Assembly (NCBI GenBank): GCA_008638415.1
Contig: VWVT01000005.1
Location: forward strand, 62,001 to 126,000
Direction of reading: 5' to 3'
Length of the DNA: 64,000 nt
Source of the DNA: Nocardiopsis sinuspersici
GTDB lineage: Bacteria; Actinomycetota; Actinomycetes; Streptosporangiales; Streptosporangiaceae
Part shown: positions 41,182-50,856 of the stretch, one piece after another
Position numbering within the stretch: the first letter of the stretch is position 1
Layout of the letters: the number at the start of each line of letters is the position of its first letter
The notes under the pieces: model-generated
Told to the model about the DNA's origin: nothing
Database searches by the model: none
Seen by the model: the letters and a program-made list of their open reading frames with translations, nothing else
Program-made: the position numbers and the translations under genes

Positions 41182-42792
41182 TCAGACCACCGGGCCGCCC
41201 AGGACGGGCTCCTCCCTCATGGGCGCCAGGTGCTCGGTGTCCGGCTCCGGTTCCGGCTGTGTGCCCATCTCCGCCGGGGGCAGGCCCTGACAGGTGAGGT
41301 CATCGGGGACCACGCCGTCGACCAGGTAGGCCTCCACCGGATCGGCCACGCATTCCAGCCCGCCGGGCAGGTAGAACCCGTGTCCGCCGTCGCCCGCGAC
41401 GGTGATCAGCGGGCTCTCCAACCTCTTGGCCATGGCCACCCCGGCCTCGTAGGGGGTGTTGGCGTCGAACTCACCGGCGATGAGCAGCGGCTCGGGGTAG
41501 CCGTCGCGTTCCAGTTCCACCGGGGGCTCGGGCCGGTCGAGTGTGTTGAAGGTGCACGGATGGGGAACGGACCAGTAGGCGCCGACCCCGTACGGGTGCT
41601 CCTCCCGGTACTCGCGCGCGTCCGCGTGGTACCTGCTGATCCGTCCCGGCCACTCGGCCTCGCACAGGACGGCCGTCTGTAGGTCCACGTTCATGAGGGT
41701 GACGTCCTCCTCTTCGTCCTCCTCGGCGAGGGCCTCGAACTCGGACGCGAGCGCCGTTGGGAGGGGCTCGCCGCGGACGAGGTAGCCGAGGTAGTCCGAG
41801 TTCAGGTCCCAGAACTGCTGGTACCGGGAGATCTGGCCGACCTCGAAGTCGAAGGCGTGGCTGTCGTAGACCAGGCCGGGGATGTCCTCGCGCGGTTCCT
41901 CCCGCAGTCGTGCGGAGGTCGCCTCGAAGGTCGCGTAGACCTCCTCCTGCGTCGAGCCGAACCCGAGGGCGCCGTCGTGCCGCGCCGCCCACGCGGTGTA
42001 CCGGTCCATGTTCGCACTGTAGGCCGGGGCCTGCGTCAGGAACATCTCCCGCCAGACGCCGTCGGGGTGCACCGGCGAGTCCAGGACGCTGCGGTCCAGG
42101 CGCTCGGGGAACAGGCTTCCGTACACCGCGCCCAGGTAGGTGCCGTAGGAGTAGCCCAGGTAGTTGGTCTTCTCCTCGTCCAGAGCGGCCCGGACGACGT
42201 CCATGTCCCGGGCGGTGTTGGCCGTGGTCATGTGCGGGCGCAGACCGCCCTGGGCCCGCTGGCACTCGCGCTGGTAACGGATCGCCTCCCGCGTCGCCTC
42301 GGAGATCTCGGCGTTGGTCGGGCGCGGGTAGACCGGCACGGGATCGTTCCCGCAGTCCATCCGGGGAGAGGAGGCGCCGGTGCCGCGCGGGTCCATGCCG
42401 ATGACGTCGTACACCTCGCCCACCCGGGTCCCCTCGTAGTAGCCGCCGAGGACGCGGCCGGGGCCGCCCGGCCCTCCGGGGTTGGTGAGCAGGATGCCGC
42501 GCCGCCGGTCGGGGGCGCTCGCCCTCGCCCGGCTGATGGCCACGGTGACGCGCTCACCGTCGGGATCGGAGTAGTCGAGCGGGACCTCGACGCCGGCGCA
42601 CTCCAGGCCCTGGAGCACCTCCTCCGTACAGGGCGCCCATGCGAGTTCCTGTTCGTGGAACTCGGCGAGGGCGGAGTCGTCGGCGGGGGAGTCCGGGGGG
42701 TCGGCGGCGGCCGGGGAAGCCGCCGCGAGGGATGCGGCCAGGGCTGTCACGAGGACACCCGAGGCCATGGGGATCACGCGTGCTGTGCGCAC
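41182..42792 (-). CDS. Secreted S33-family aminopeptidase (tripeptidyl-aminopeptidase-like)
   Basis: This 536-residue secreted serine hydrolase starts at GTG 42792 with a GGAGGCG site and an N-terminal signal peptide ending ASPAAADPP. It has the alpha/beta hydrolase order: NPGGPGGPGRVLGG, the nucleophile elbow YLGYSYGTYLGAVYG and, in the TAP-like C-terminal domain, the acid in AGEFDANTPYEAG and the histidine in GDGGHGFYLPGG. Streptomyces SlpD/SlpE and tripeptidyl aminopeptidases have this layout. It likely removes short peptides from protein N-termini outside the cell. The frame before the start is non-coding in character. Confidence 0.9.
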   Translation of the reverse strand: MRTARVIPMASGVLVTALAASLAAASPAAADPPDSPADDSALAEFHEQELAWAPCTEEVLQGLECAGVEVPLDYSDPDGERVTVAISRARASAPDRRRGILLTNPGGPGGPGRVLGGYYEGTRVGEVYDVIGMDPRGTGASSPRMDCGNDPVPVYPRPTNAEISEATREAIRYQRECQRAQGGLRPHMTTANTARDMDVVRAALDEEKTNYLGYSYGTYLGAVYGSLFPERLDRSVLDSPVHPDGVWREMFLTQAPAYSANMDRYTAWAARHDGALGFGSTQEEVYATFEATSARLREEPREDIPGLVYDSHAFDFEVGQISRYQQFWDLNSDYLGYLVRGEPLPTALASEFEALAEEDEEEDVTLMNVDLQTAVLCEAEWPGRISRYHADAREYREEHPYGVGAYWSVPHPCTFNTLDRPEPPVELERDGYPEPLLIAGEFDANTPYEAGVAMAKRLESPLITVAGDGGHGFYLPGGLECVADPVEAYLVDGVVPDDLTCQGLPPAEMGTQPEPEPDTEHLAPMREEPVLGGPVV

Positions 42793-43054
42793 GTGGGTCG
42801 CCTCCGCGTTCTCGGCCCGTTCGGGGGAACGGGGTCGTGTACATCGGAGACGCAACCGTACGAATCGCCTGAATAGCCACAACACCAACAAAAGTCATGT
42901 GTGTGCGGAAGTGGCCGGATGCGGCCAATTCCTGAACGCCTTTATGTGGTGGTTTATCGGCTTCTGTTCTTTTCGGGATGCCGATCCTGTCGCGCGCAGG
43001 ATGCCGTTTGGTCACGGGGGTGGCGTGGGCCACACGGAACGGGCTACCGTGCTC

Positions 43055-43081
43055 TTCTATTAGGAAACTTTCCTAATAGAA
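43055..43081. promoter_or_regulatory. 27-bp perfect palindromic operator of the ABC operon
   Basis: TTCTATTAGGAAA and its exact complement flank a single central C. The site lies 37 bases before the first gene of the importer. Its TTAGGAAA/TTTCCTAA core is like operators of ROK-family repressors of sugar operons. Neither a ROK nor another repressor gene is in the window, so the regulator is encoded elsewhere. Confidence 0.75.
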
Positions 43082-43118
43082 ACGTGGTTCCCCCAGACGT
43101 ACCTCCCGAAGGAGCCCC

Positions 43119-44192
43119 GTGGCCACCGAAATCGCGGTCTCCCCGCCGCCCTCACCCCCACCGTCACCGCAGCCCGCACCCCTGCCGCTCCGGATCTGGC
43201 GCCACCACGCGCTCGTCAAGGCCCGAAAGGCCGTCGTCGTGGTGTTCGTCGTCGCCAACGTGACCTTCTTCCTCGGCCGCGCCATGCCGGGCGACCCGAT
43301 CGACGTGATGGCAGGACGCCTCACGCAGGGCGGCATGTCGATGGAGGAGGCCCGCGCCGTCGCGATGAACTCGCTGGCCTACGACCCCGACGCACCCCTG
43401 TACCAGCAGTGGTGGGACTTCCTCATCGGCCTGGTCACCCTCGACATGGGCACGACCATCACCCGGCCCGGCCAGAGCGTCATGGACGCCATCGGGGCCT
43501 ACCTGCCCTGGACCCTGTTCAGCATCGGTGTCGGCACGGTCATCGCCATCGTCCTCGGCCTGGCCCTCGGCATGGTGATGGCCTACCGGCGCAACCGCTT
43601 CCTGGACCACGTGCTCAGCGTCGTCGCCTCGGTCCTGGGCGCCGTCCCCAACTACCTCATCGCGATGGCCCTGGTCTTCGGCGGCGGCATGTACCTGGGG
43701 TGGTTCAACCCCATCGACCTGCGCGGCACCATCAGCCCCGGCGTCCAGCCCGGCCTCACCCCGGAGTTCGTCGGCGACGCCCTCTACCACGCGGCCCTGC
43801 CGATCCTCACCTACGTGCTCGCCATCATCGGCACCTGGATGCTCATCATGAAGGCCTCCACCACCGAGGTGCTCAGCGAGGACTACGTGACCGTCGCGCG
43901 CGCCCGCGGGCTGCGCGACCACCGCATCGCCGCCTCCTACGTCGGGCGCAACGCGGTCCTGCCCCTGGTCGCCCAGATCGCCATCTCCTTCGGCACCCTC
44001 GTCGGCGGCGCGATCTTCGTCGAGCAGGTCCTGGTCTACAAGGGCGTCGGCGGCCTGCTCCTGGACGCCGTCAACTACCGCGACTACGCGCTCCTCCAGG
44101 GACTGCTCATCATCATCACCTCGTGCGTGGTGGTCGCCAACCTCGCCGCCGACCTGCTCTACAGCCGCCTCGACCCGCGTATCCGCACGTAG
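43119..44192 (+). CDS. ABC transporter permease, DppB-type
   Basis: This 357-residue inner-membrane subunit belongs to a family-5 peptide/opine/nickel-type importer. After a proline-rich start comes a first membrane helix (VVVVFVVANVTFFLGRAMPGDP), a long extracellular loop with the conserved LGWFN segment, and the six-helix core. The EAA-type loop is VARARGLRDHRIAASYV. The GTG start has an AAGGAG site. It opens the operon BCDF-small protein-A, all on the plus strand with gaps of 10 bases or less or overlaps. Confidence 0.92.
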   Translation: MATEIAVSPPPSPPPSPQPAPLPLRIWRHHALVKARKAVVVVFVVANVTFFLGRAMPGDPIDVMAGRLTQGGMSMEEARAVAMNSLAYDPDAPLYQQWWDFLIGLVTLDMGTTITRPGQSVMDAIGAYLPWTLFSIGVGTVIAIVLGLALGMVMAYRRNRFLDHVLSVVASVLGAVPNYLIAMALVFGGGMYLGWFNPIDLRGTISPGVQPGLTPEFVGDALYHAALPILTYVLAIIGTWMLIMKASTTEVLSEDYVTVARARGLRDHRIAASYVGRNAVLPLVAQIAISFGTLVGGAIFVEQVLVYKGVGGLLLDAVNYRDYALLQGLLIIITSCVVVANLAADLLYSRLDPRIRT

Positions 44193-44202
44193 GAGCCCCC
44201 GC

Positions 44203-45081
44203 ATGGCCGTCGTCAACACCACCTCCGCCCCCGGGGTCTGGGGCGCCGTCTGGCAGGGCGTCACCCGCAGCACCAGCGGGTTCCTCGGCCTCTGCCTGGT
44301 CCTCGGCGTCCTGGCCTTCTCCTTCGTCGGGCCGCTGCTCATCGACACCCGCAACCCCACCGACGTCACCGCGATCTGGGGCCCGATCACCTCCGAGCAC
44401 TGGCTCGGCACCAACCACGAGGGCAAGGACACCTTCGTCCAGCTCGTACTGGGCGGACGCGAACCCATCTGGGTCGGCGTCGTCGCCGCCCTGATCACCG
44501 TGGCCACCGCCGTCGTCCTCGGCGGTGTCGCCGGGTACGTGCGCGGACGCGTCGACCACCTCCTGCTCCAGCTCACCGACATCACGATGACCATCCCGTT
44601 CATCGTGCTGATGCTGGTCATCGCGTCGTTCTACCGCACCGCGTCGCCGCTGGTGGTCTCGTTCATCATCGGCCTGGTCACCTGGCCCTACCTCATGCGC
44701 TCCATCCGCGCCCAGGTGCTCACGCTCAAGGAACGCGAGTTCGTCGAGGCCGCCCGGCTCCAGGACCTGGGCACCGCGCGCATCCTCTTCGTCGAGGTGC
44801 TGCCCAACATGGCGGGCTACATCTTCGTCAACTTCATCATCGCCGTCACCAACGCGATCTACGCGGTGGTCGGCATGTACCTGCTCGGCCTGCTGCCCAG
44901 CACCGCCGACAACTGGGGACTGATGATCCAGCAGGCCTGGAACAACAACGCGTTCCTGCTGCCCCAGGCCGCTCCCTTCCTCATCGCCCCGATGGTGATG
45001 ATCATGCTCTTCCAGATCGGGCTGGTCACCATGACCCGGTCCCTGGAACAGGCCCTCAACCCACGACTCCGGGACAGGTGA
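44203..45081 (+). CDS. ABC transporter permease, DppC-type
   Basis: This 292-residue second permease has an N-terminal helix, a periplasm-side segment with STEHWLGTNHEGKDTF-like GTNHEGKD, and the EAA-type loop EAARLQDLGTARILFVEVLPN. Six membrane helices are expected. It follows the first permease by 10 bases with an AGGAGC site. The transported compound cannot be told from the permease; the ROK-like operator suggests an oligosaccharide rather than a peptide. Confidence 0.92.
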   Translation: MAVVNTTSAPGVWGAVWQGVTRSTSGFLGLCLVLGVLAFSFVGPLLIDTRNPTDVTAIWGPITSEHWLGTNHEGKDTFVQLVLGGREPIWVGVVAALITVATAVVLGGVAGYVRGRVDHLLLQLTDITMTIPFIVLMLVIASFYRTASPLVVSFIIGLVTWPYLMRSIRAQVLTLKEREFVEAARLQDLGTARILFVEVLPNMAGYIFVNFIIAVTNAIYAVVGMYLLGLLPSTADNWGLMIQQAWNNNAFLLPQAAPFLIAPMVMIMLFQIGLVTMTRSLEQALNPRLRDR

Positions 45082-46145
45082 GCCACGTGACCGACCCCAC
45101 CGCCGCCCCGACCGCCGAGGGGCCGCTGCTCTCCGTCCGCGGCGTCGACGTCGGCTACCGCACCGGCCGCAGGAAACAGGTCACCGCGGTCCGGGACGTC
45201 TCCTTCGACCTCTACCCCGGCCAGTCCATGGCCCTGGTGGGGGAGTCCGGCTGCGGCAAGACCACCCTCGGCCTCGGCCTGCTCCGGCTGCTCCCGCGCA
45301 CCGGTGTCGTCTCCGCCGGGGAGGTCCTCTTCCGCCGCAAGGACGGCCGCCTCGTCGACGTGCGCACCCTCGCCCGCGAGGACCTGCGCCGCTTCCGCTG
45401 GAACGAGGCCGCCATGGTCTTCCAGGGCGCCATGAACGCCTTCAACCCCGTACTGCGGGTGCGCGACCACTTCCTCGACACCTTCCGCGCCCACGAGGGG
45501 GGCCGCCGCTCCCGCGCGCGGATCCTCGAACGCTCCGCCGAACTGCTGCGGATGGTCCGGCTCGACCCCGCCCGGGTCCTGGACGGCTTCCCCCACGAGC
45601 TCTCCGGCGGCATGCGCCAGCGCACCCTCATCGCCCTGGCCCTCGCCCTGGAACCGCAGCTGCTCATCCTGGACGAGCCCACCACCGCACTGGACATCCT
45701 CACCCAGCGCTCCATCGTCGAACGCCTCGCGGAACTGCGCGAGGAGCTGCGCTTCGCGATGGTCTTCATCACCCACGACCTGGGCCTGGCCGCCGAGCTC
45801 GCCGACCGCGTCGGCACCATGTACGCGGGCCGGATGATCGAGACCGGCACCACCCGCGACATCTTCCACCGCGCCCGGCACCCCTACACCTCGGCGCTGA
45901 TCAACTCGGTGCCCCCGGTCACCGGCGACCTCCGGGTCCCCGAGTCGCTGCCCGGCGGACCGCCCAGCGTCGGGGCGCTGCCGCCCGGATGCTCCTTCGC
46001 GCCGCGCTGCGCGCGCGCCGTCGACCGGTGCGAGTCCACCCGTCCCACGCTCGACGTGCTCAGGAGCCGTCCCGAGGGGATGAGCCACGCCGCCGCCTGC
46101 CTGCGTTCCCACGAACTCTTCTCCGAGGGGGTCACCCGTGATTGA
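45078..46145 (+). CDS. ABC transporter ATPase, DppD-type
   Basis: This 355-residue cytoplasmic ATPase energises import. It has Walker A VGESGCGKTTLGLGLL, the signature LSGGMRQRTLIALALA, Walker B LLILDEPTTALD, and the switch FITHDLGLAAELADR. The OppD-type C-terminal extension (about residues 285-355) carries the cysteine motif PPGCSFAPRCARAVDRC, which in relatives binds an iron-sulfur cluster or metal. GTG 45078 overlaps the stop of the previous gene. Confidence 0.93.
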   Translation: MSHVTDPTAAPTAEGPLLSVRGVDVGYRTGRRKQVTAVRDVSFDLYPGQSMALVGESGCGKTTLGLGLLRLLPRTGVVSAGEVLFRRKDGRLVDVRTLAREDLRRFRWNEAAMVFQGAMNAFNPVLRVRDHFLDTFRAHEGGRRSRARILERSAELLRMVRLDPARVLDGFPHELSGGMRQRTLIALALALEPQLLILDEPTTALDILTQRSIVERLAELREELRFAMVFITHDLGLAAELADRVGTMYAGRMIETGTTRDIFHRARHPYTSALINSVPPVTGDLRVPESLPGGPPSVGALPPGCSFAPRCARAVDRCESTRPTLDVLRSRPEGMSHAAACLRSHELFSEGVTRD

Positions 46146-47178
46146 CCGGACCGTCCCAGCCTCCCCGCGGCCCGGACACGCGCACGCCCCCGGAACGGGC
46201 GCCGGGGACGCGGTGCTCAGCCTCCGGGGCGTGCACCAGGTGTTCTCCACCCCGCGCGGCGACGTCCCCGCGGTCGCCGGGGTCGACCTGGACGTGCGCC
46301 CGGGGAAGGTGCTGTGCCTGGTGGGGGAGTCCGGCTGCGGCAAGACCACCAGCGCCCGCATGGCCGCCGGACTGGCCGACCCCGTCCACGGCTCCGTGTT
46401 CTTCCGGGGCAGGGACGTCGCCGCGATGGACCGACGCGAGAAGGGCCGCTTCCGCCGCTCGGTCCAGTACATCCACCAGGACCCCTACGCCTCGCTCAAC
46501 CCCGTGCGCACCGTCTACTCGACCGTCTCGGCGGGACTGCGCCGCCACGGACTGGTCAAGGACCGCCGCGAAGCCCGCCGGGCCGCCGCCGAACTCCTGG
46601 AGAGGGTCGACCTCACCCCGGCCGAGGAACACCTCGACAAGTACCCGCACCAGATGTCCGGCGGCCAGCGCCAGCGCGTGGCCGTGGCCCGCGCCCTGGC
46701 GATGAACCCCGAGGTGATCATCGCCGACGAGTCCACCTCGATGCTGGACGTGTCCATCCGGGTCAGCCTGCTCAACACCCTCGGCAGGCTGCGGGACGAG
46801 CTCGGCGTCGGCTTCCTTTTCATCACGCACGACCTGGCCGTGGCCAAGTACTTCGCCTGGGAGGGCGAGATCGCCGTCATGTACCTGGGCAGGGTCGTCG
46901 AGCACGGTCCCACCTCGCGCGTGATCAACGATCCCCGCCACCCCTACACGGAGGCGCTCATCGACGCCGTCTGCGAGCCGGACCCCGACCTGGCACGGAA
47001 CCGGGAGCGGATCAGGCTGCGCGGCGCCGACATCCCCGACCTGACGGACCTGCCGCCGGGATGCGACTTCCACCCGCGCTGCCCCCTCTACGAGCAGGGC
47101 GACTGCGACACCGTCCGGCCGCCGCTGGTACCCGGCCACGACCGGCTTCTGGCCTGCCACGTCGTCAACAGGGGGTGA
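46138..47178 (+). CDS. ABC transporter ATPase, DppF-type
   Basis: This 346-residue second ATPase has Walker A VGESGCGKTTSARMAAG, the Q-loop with YIHQDPYASLNP, the signature MSGGQRQRVAVARALA, Walker B VIIADESTSMLD and the OppF-type tail with PPGCDFHPRCPLYEQGDC. The Walker B aspartate-glutamate pair is intact. The gene overlaps its predecessor by eight bases. The two ATPases form a heterodimer under the permeases. Confidence 0.93.
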   Translation: MIDRTVPASPRPGHAHAPGTGAGDAVLSLRGVHQVFSTPRGDVPAVAGVDLDVRPGKVLCLVGESGCGKTTSARMAAGLADPVHGSVFFRGRDVAAMDRREKGRFRRSVQYIHQDPYASLNPVRTVYSTVSAGLRRHGLVKDRREARRAAAELLERVDLTPAEEHLDKYPHQMSGGQRQRVAVARALAMNPEVIIADESTSMLDVSIRVSLLNTLGRLRDELGVGFLFITHDLAVAKYFAWEGEIAVMYLGRVVEHGPTSRVINDPRHPYTEALIDAVCEPDPDLARNRERIRLRGADIPDLTDLPPGCDFHPRCPLYEQGDCDTVRPPLVPGHDRLLACHVVNRG

Positions 47179-47182
47179 GGCC

Positions 47183-47371
47183 GTGCTTCTCGTCGTCGGC
47201 CGTTTCGGACTCCTCGTCGGAGCCTTCCTCACCCTGACCAGTGCCCTCACGACCGTTCTCACTCCCCCCGGCACAGCCGAGTTCGTCATCAGCGCCCTCA
47301 CCGTCGTGATCGGCCTGGTCGTGCTCTCCCTCGGTCTGCTCGCCGTCGTACTCGAAAGGAAGAGTCCATGA
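47183..47371 (+). CDS. Small two-helix membrane protein of the transporter operon
   Basis: This 62-residue protein with two membrane segments (about 5-27 and 33-56) ends ERKSP. Such small proteins between ATPase and binding-protein genes are unusual; it may be an accessory subunit or a spacer peptide. It starts at GTG 47183, four bases after the previous stop, and its stop overlaps the ATG of the binding-protein gene (ATGA), so it also couples translation. No family is recognised. Confidence 0.6.
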   Translation: MLLVVGRFGLLVGAFLTLTSALTTVLTPPGTAEFVISALTVVIGLVVLSLGLLAVVLERKSP

Positions 47372-49176
47372 CCCCCACCACCCCCCACCCCCTGATTCCG
47401 GACATGAGCCGCAGGCGCCTGCTCCGAACGATCGGCTTCGGCGCGGCGGGCGCCGCCGGCGCCGGCGTGCTGACCTCCTGCGCGGGTGGCGACACCGGCT
47501 CGGGCGGCGCCGCGCGGTTCACGGGCGTCTTCGACTTCGACCTGACCGCCCAGACGCGCAACGTCGCCGTGGAGGACGGCGCGCTGCTGATGAACTCGGT
47601 GTACGCCGACCTCTTCCTGCCCTCCGGCGCGTTCTACAACTGGCAGACCCACGAGTGGGACTACCTGCTCCTGGAGAAGAGCGCCTGGGAGGGCGACGAC
47701 CTCATCGTGACCCTGCGCCCGGGCCTGAAGTGGAGCGACGGCACCGACCTGACGGCCGAGGACCTGCACCAGAACTACGCCATCCGGGTCCTGGAGGCGC
47801 CCAGCTGGTCGGTGGGCTTCCCGCAGGTCACCGAGCTGGAGCAGTTGGACGACCTCAGCGTCCGCGCGCGCTTCGACAACCCGTTCCCCGGGATCGAGCT
47901 CCAGGTCGTCAAGCACCGCGTCTTCTCCAAGTCCACCTACGGGGACTTCGGGGCGCGCGCGATCGCCATGGTGGCCGACGGCGTCCGCCAGGGCGACGAC
48001 GAGCACGCCGAGTTCAACGCCGAGTTCATCGAGTTCAACCCCGACACCATCATCACCAGCGGCCCGTACACGTTCGACCAGGCACAGATGTCCGACGCGC
48101 AGATCACCCTGGTACGCGAGGAGACCGGCTACCAGGGTTCGAAGGTGAACTTCGACGAGGTGGTCGTGCACAAGGGCGACAACCGCCAGGCCTCCCTGCT
48201 GATCCAGCAGGGCGAGATCGACTACTCGACCCTGGCCACCTCCGCCGCCGACCAGCAGGCGTTCAAGGGCGTCGAGGGCTTCCGGTGGATCGAGCACCCG
48301 GGCTACGACGGCTGCGGCCTGATGTTCAACTACGAGGCCAAGCCCGAGCTGAAGGACGTGCGGGTGCGCAAGGCGCTCGCGCACCTGCTCGACGGCGACC
48401 AGATCGGCCGGGTGGCGCGGGGCGAGGCCTACTCCCCGGTGAAGTACTACTCCGGGATGGTCGACCTCCAGACCGAGCAGGTCTTCAGCGCCGATGAGCT
48501 CGCGGGCTTCGAGGCCTACGGCCATGACCTGGACCGGGCCGCCGAACTGCTGGAGGACGCGGGCTGGACCAAGGAGGACGGGGTCTGGCACACCGCGGAG
48601 GGCGAGGCGGCCGGCTTCGAGATCATCGGTGTCGCGGGCTGGGGCGACTTCGAGCTGACGGCCGTCCAGGTGGAGGAGGCGTGGAACGCCTTCGGCATCA
48701 AGACGACCGCGCGCAACGTCCCCGCGGACAACCCCTGGGGCATCTGGTCCGCGGGTGACTTCGAGGTGGCCGTGCGCCACTGGGGCAATCCGGAGATCCC
48801 CCAGTACTGGGGCGCCTTCCAGATGAACTACCTCGTGGAGAACGCGGGTACCGAGGACGCCCCGGGCCAGTCCTTCGACCTCAAGGTGGAGAGCCCCAGC
48901 CAGGGCGAGGTGGACCTGGCCGAGCTCGTCGAGACCGCCAAGACGGCGGGGAACGAGGAGGAGCAGAGGAAGGCCCTGAAGACGATGGCGATCGTCTTCA
49001 ACGAACTGCTGCCGCGCATCCCGATCTGGACGTACGAGTACCTGGCGCCGGCCCTGGAGGGTGTCCGGGTGGAGTCCTTCCCCGAGGAGCACCCCGCCGA
49101 CCAGAACCAGATCTACATGGACAACCACATCATGCTGGCACTGATCCAGGGCGGCCTGGGACCGGTCGAGCAGTAG
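47368..49176 (+). CDS. ABC transporter substrate-binding lipoprotein, family 5
   Basis: This 602-residue extracellular solute-binding protein has a twin-arginine-like start (MSRRRLLRTIGFGAAG), a lipobox LTSC and a glycine-rich linker. The fold matches SBP_bac_5: FDFDLTAQTRNVAVED, the segment WSDGTDLTAEDLHQNYAI, and DVRVRKALAHLLDGDQI. These proteins bind peptides or oligosaccharides. It is the last and longest gene of the operon, so expression could be uncoupled from the permeases. Start ATG 47368 overlaps the preceding stop. Confidence 0.92.
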   Translation: MTPTTPHPLIPDMSRRRLLRTIGFGAAGAAGAGVLTSCAGGDTGSGGAARFTGVFDFDLTAQTRNVAVEDGALLMNSVYADLFLPSGAFYNWQTHEWDYLLLEKSAWEGDDLIVTLRPGLKWSDGTDLTAEDLHQNYAIRVLEAPSWSVGFPQVTELEQLDDLSVRARFDNPFPGIELQVVKHRVFSKSTYGDFGARAIAMVADGVRQGDDEHAEFNAEFIEFNPDTIITSGPYTFDQAQMSDAQITLVREETGYQGSKVNFDEVVVHKGDNRQASLLIQQGEIDYSTLATSAADQQAFKGVEGFRWIEHPGYDGCGLMFNYEAKPELKDVRVRKALAHLLDGDQIGRVARGEAYSPVKYYSGMVDLQTEQVFSADELAGFEAYGHDLDRAAELLEDAGWTKEDGVWHTAEGEAAGFEIIGVAGWGDFELTAVQVEEAWNAFGIKTTARNVPADNPWGIWSAGDFEVAVRHWGNPEIPQYWGAFQMNYLVENAGTEDAPGQSFDLKVESPSQGEVDLAELVETAKTAGNEEEQRKALKTMAIVFNELLPRIPIWTYEYLAPALEGVRVESFPEEHPADQNQIYMDNHIMLALIQGGLGPVEQ

Positions 49177-49210
49177 GACGGCGGCGGCCCGGGGCCCGGG
49201 CCGCCGGAGG

Positions 49211-49246
49211 GCACGGGGGCGGGACCGCGCGGTCCCGCCCCCGTGC
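49211..49246 (+). terminator. Perfect 36-bp palindrome after the ABC operon
   Basis: The arms 49211-49228 and 49229-49246 are perfectly complementary with no unpaired loop. It lies 35 bases after the operon stop and probably ends the transcript, though no T-run follows. The remaining gap, to 49622, contains an A/T-rich stretch near 49250-49330 that may be a promoter for the pseudogene. Confidence 0.65.
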
Positions 49247-49622
49247 TCGTGCGTGCTTCTTCGGAACAATAATCGTTTATGCCGGTATGGAGGATGGGAA
49301 GATACTTCTCTGCCACATCGCACGGGCGGTGGTGAGTACCGCACGTTTCGGCGGAAAATCCTTCTTCCGGGACTTTCGCCTCTGTTCCCCGGTGGTGCGG
49401 AAACGCTGTGCTTTCCACGGGCCCGGTGGTCTTTCGATGTGTCCGAGCTCGGTCTGGGAAGGACGGGAATGCTGGATTCCCAGTCCGGGGCTTTTCTCGG
49501 GACGGGCCGGGAGAGGCGGGGAAGCAGGTCGGAAAGGAACCGGCGGGAGGGCCGTGGCCCCCGCTCCGCACGTCGCCGCCCCGCGCAGTGCCTCCCGGGC
49601 CTTTCCCCGAAAGGAACCGCAC

Positions 49623-50856
49623 GTGCGCAAGGACCTGTACGACCTCGGCGAGGTGCCCCGCCGGGCCACGTGTCCGCACGCATGCACGCCTTCACCCTCC
49701 GGCGGGAGCGCTACGGCGATCCCCGTGAGGCCTTCGCCCGCGAGGTCGTTCCGGTGCCCGGGGTCCGGCCCGGGCACGTCCTCGTCTGCACGATGGCCGC
49801 GGGCATCGACTACAACGACGTCTGGGCGGCCCAGGGCCACCCGGTCGACGTCATCGCCATGCGAGAGAAGGCGGGGGCCGAGGAGGACTACCACATCGGC
49901 GGCTCCGGCGTGGTCTGGGCGGTGGGGGAGGGCGTGCGCGGCGTGGCGGTCGGCGACCACGTCGTCATCGCCCCCGGCCAGTGGGACGAGGGCGCCGAGA
50001 CATCCGGACGGGCCGCGACCCCATCGCCTCGCGGAGCATGCGGGTGTGGGGCTACGAGAACGACTTCGGCTCCTTCGGCCAGTTCACCCTCGTGCGGGAC
50101 CTCCAGTGCCACCCCAAGTCCGAGAGCCTGCCCTGGGACGTGGCGGGCGGCTTCCCGGTGAGCGCGGCCACCCCCTACCGCCAGCTCCTCGGCTGGGAGC
50201 CCAACGTGGTCCGTCCGGGCGACCCCGTGCTGATCTGGGGCGGCGCCGGGGGACTGGGCAGCGCGGCCATCCGACTGGCCCGCCAGGTGGGCGGCAGGCC
50301 GATCGCGGTGGTCTCCACCGAGGCCAAGGCGAGGGTGTGCCGTGAGCTGGGCGCGGTCGGCGTGATCCTGCGCACCGACTTCGACCACTGGGGCCGTGTC
50401 CCCCGACGAGCAGGACGCGCAGGCCTACGCGGCCTGGTCACGCGGGGTGCGGGCCTTCGGCAAGCGCTTCCGGGAGGAGCCGGGGGAGCGGCGCGCGCCC
50501 CGGACCGTCTTCGAGCACACCGGCGCCGACACCCTGCCCACCTCGCTCTACCTGTGCGACAGCGCGGGGACGGCGGTCATCTGCGGAGCGGCCTCGGGTT
50601 TCCGCGCCGGCGTGGACCTGTGGTTCCTGTGGATGCGCCCCAAGCGCCTCCAGGGGTCGCACTTCGCCTCCCCGGCGCAGTGCCGGATGGTGATCGACCT
50701 CGTCGAGGGCGGACAGCTCGACCCGTGTGTGACAAGAATCGTGGAATTCGACGAGATCGGGACGCGCACCAGCTGATCCGGGACGACGCGCAGCCGCCGG
50801 GAAACATGTCCGCGCTGGTCAACGCACGTGCCGGGCAGGCCGGGTTCGATCTGTAG
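49623..50856 (+). pseudogene. ccr: Crotonyl-CoA carboxylase/reductase, frameshifted
   Basis: Segments along 1.2 kb match crotonyl-CoA carboxylase/reductase in order, but in three frames: VRKDLYDLGEV (frame of 49623), MHAFTLRRERYGDP to GQWDEGAE, then DIRTGRDPI with WGYENDFGSFGQFTLV and the NADPH motif LIWGGAGGLGSAAIRLARQ, then VSPDEQDAQAYAAW to CVTRIVEFDEIG, then AHQLIRDDAQPPGNM. Frame changes fall near 49665, 50005, 50392 and 50750. At least four indels are needed to restore a full enzyme, so it is a pseudogene, or less likely a run of assembly errors. An intact enzyme would make ethylmalonyl-CoA-type extender units for PKS. Confidence 0.9.

Noticed and set aside
46132-49695. A minus-strand open frame of almost 1,190 codons opposite the ABC operon
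   Set aside because: It is antisense to four clear ABC genes and its composition (His/Gly/Val/Arg/Leu-rich) is what the high GC3 of the sense strand creates. No protein family is visible.
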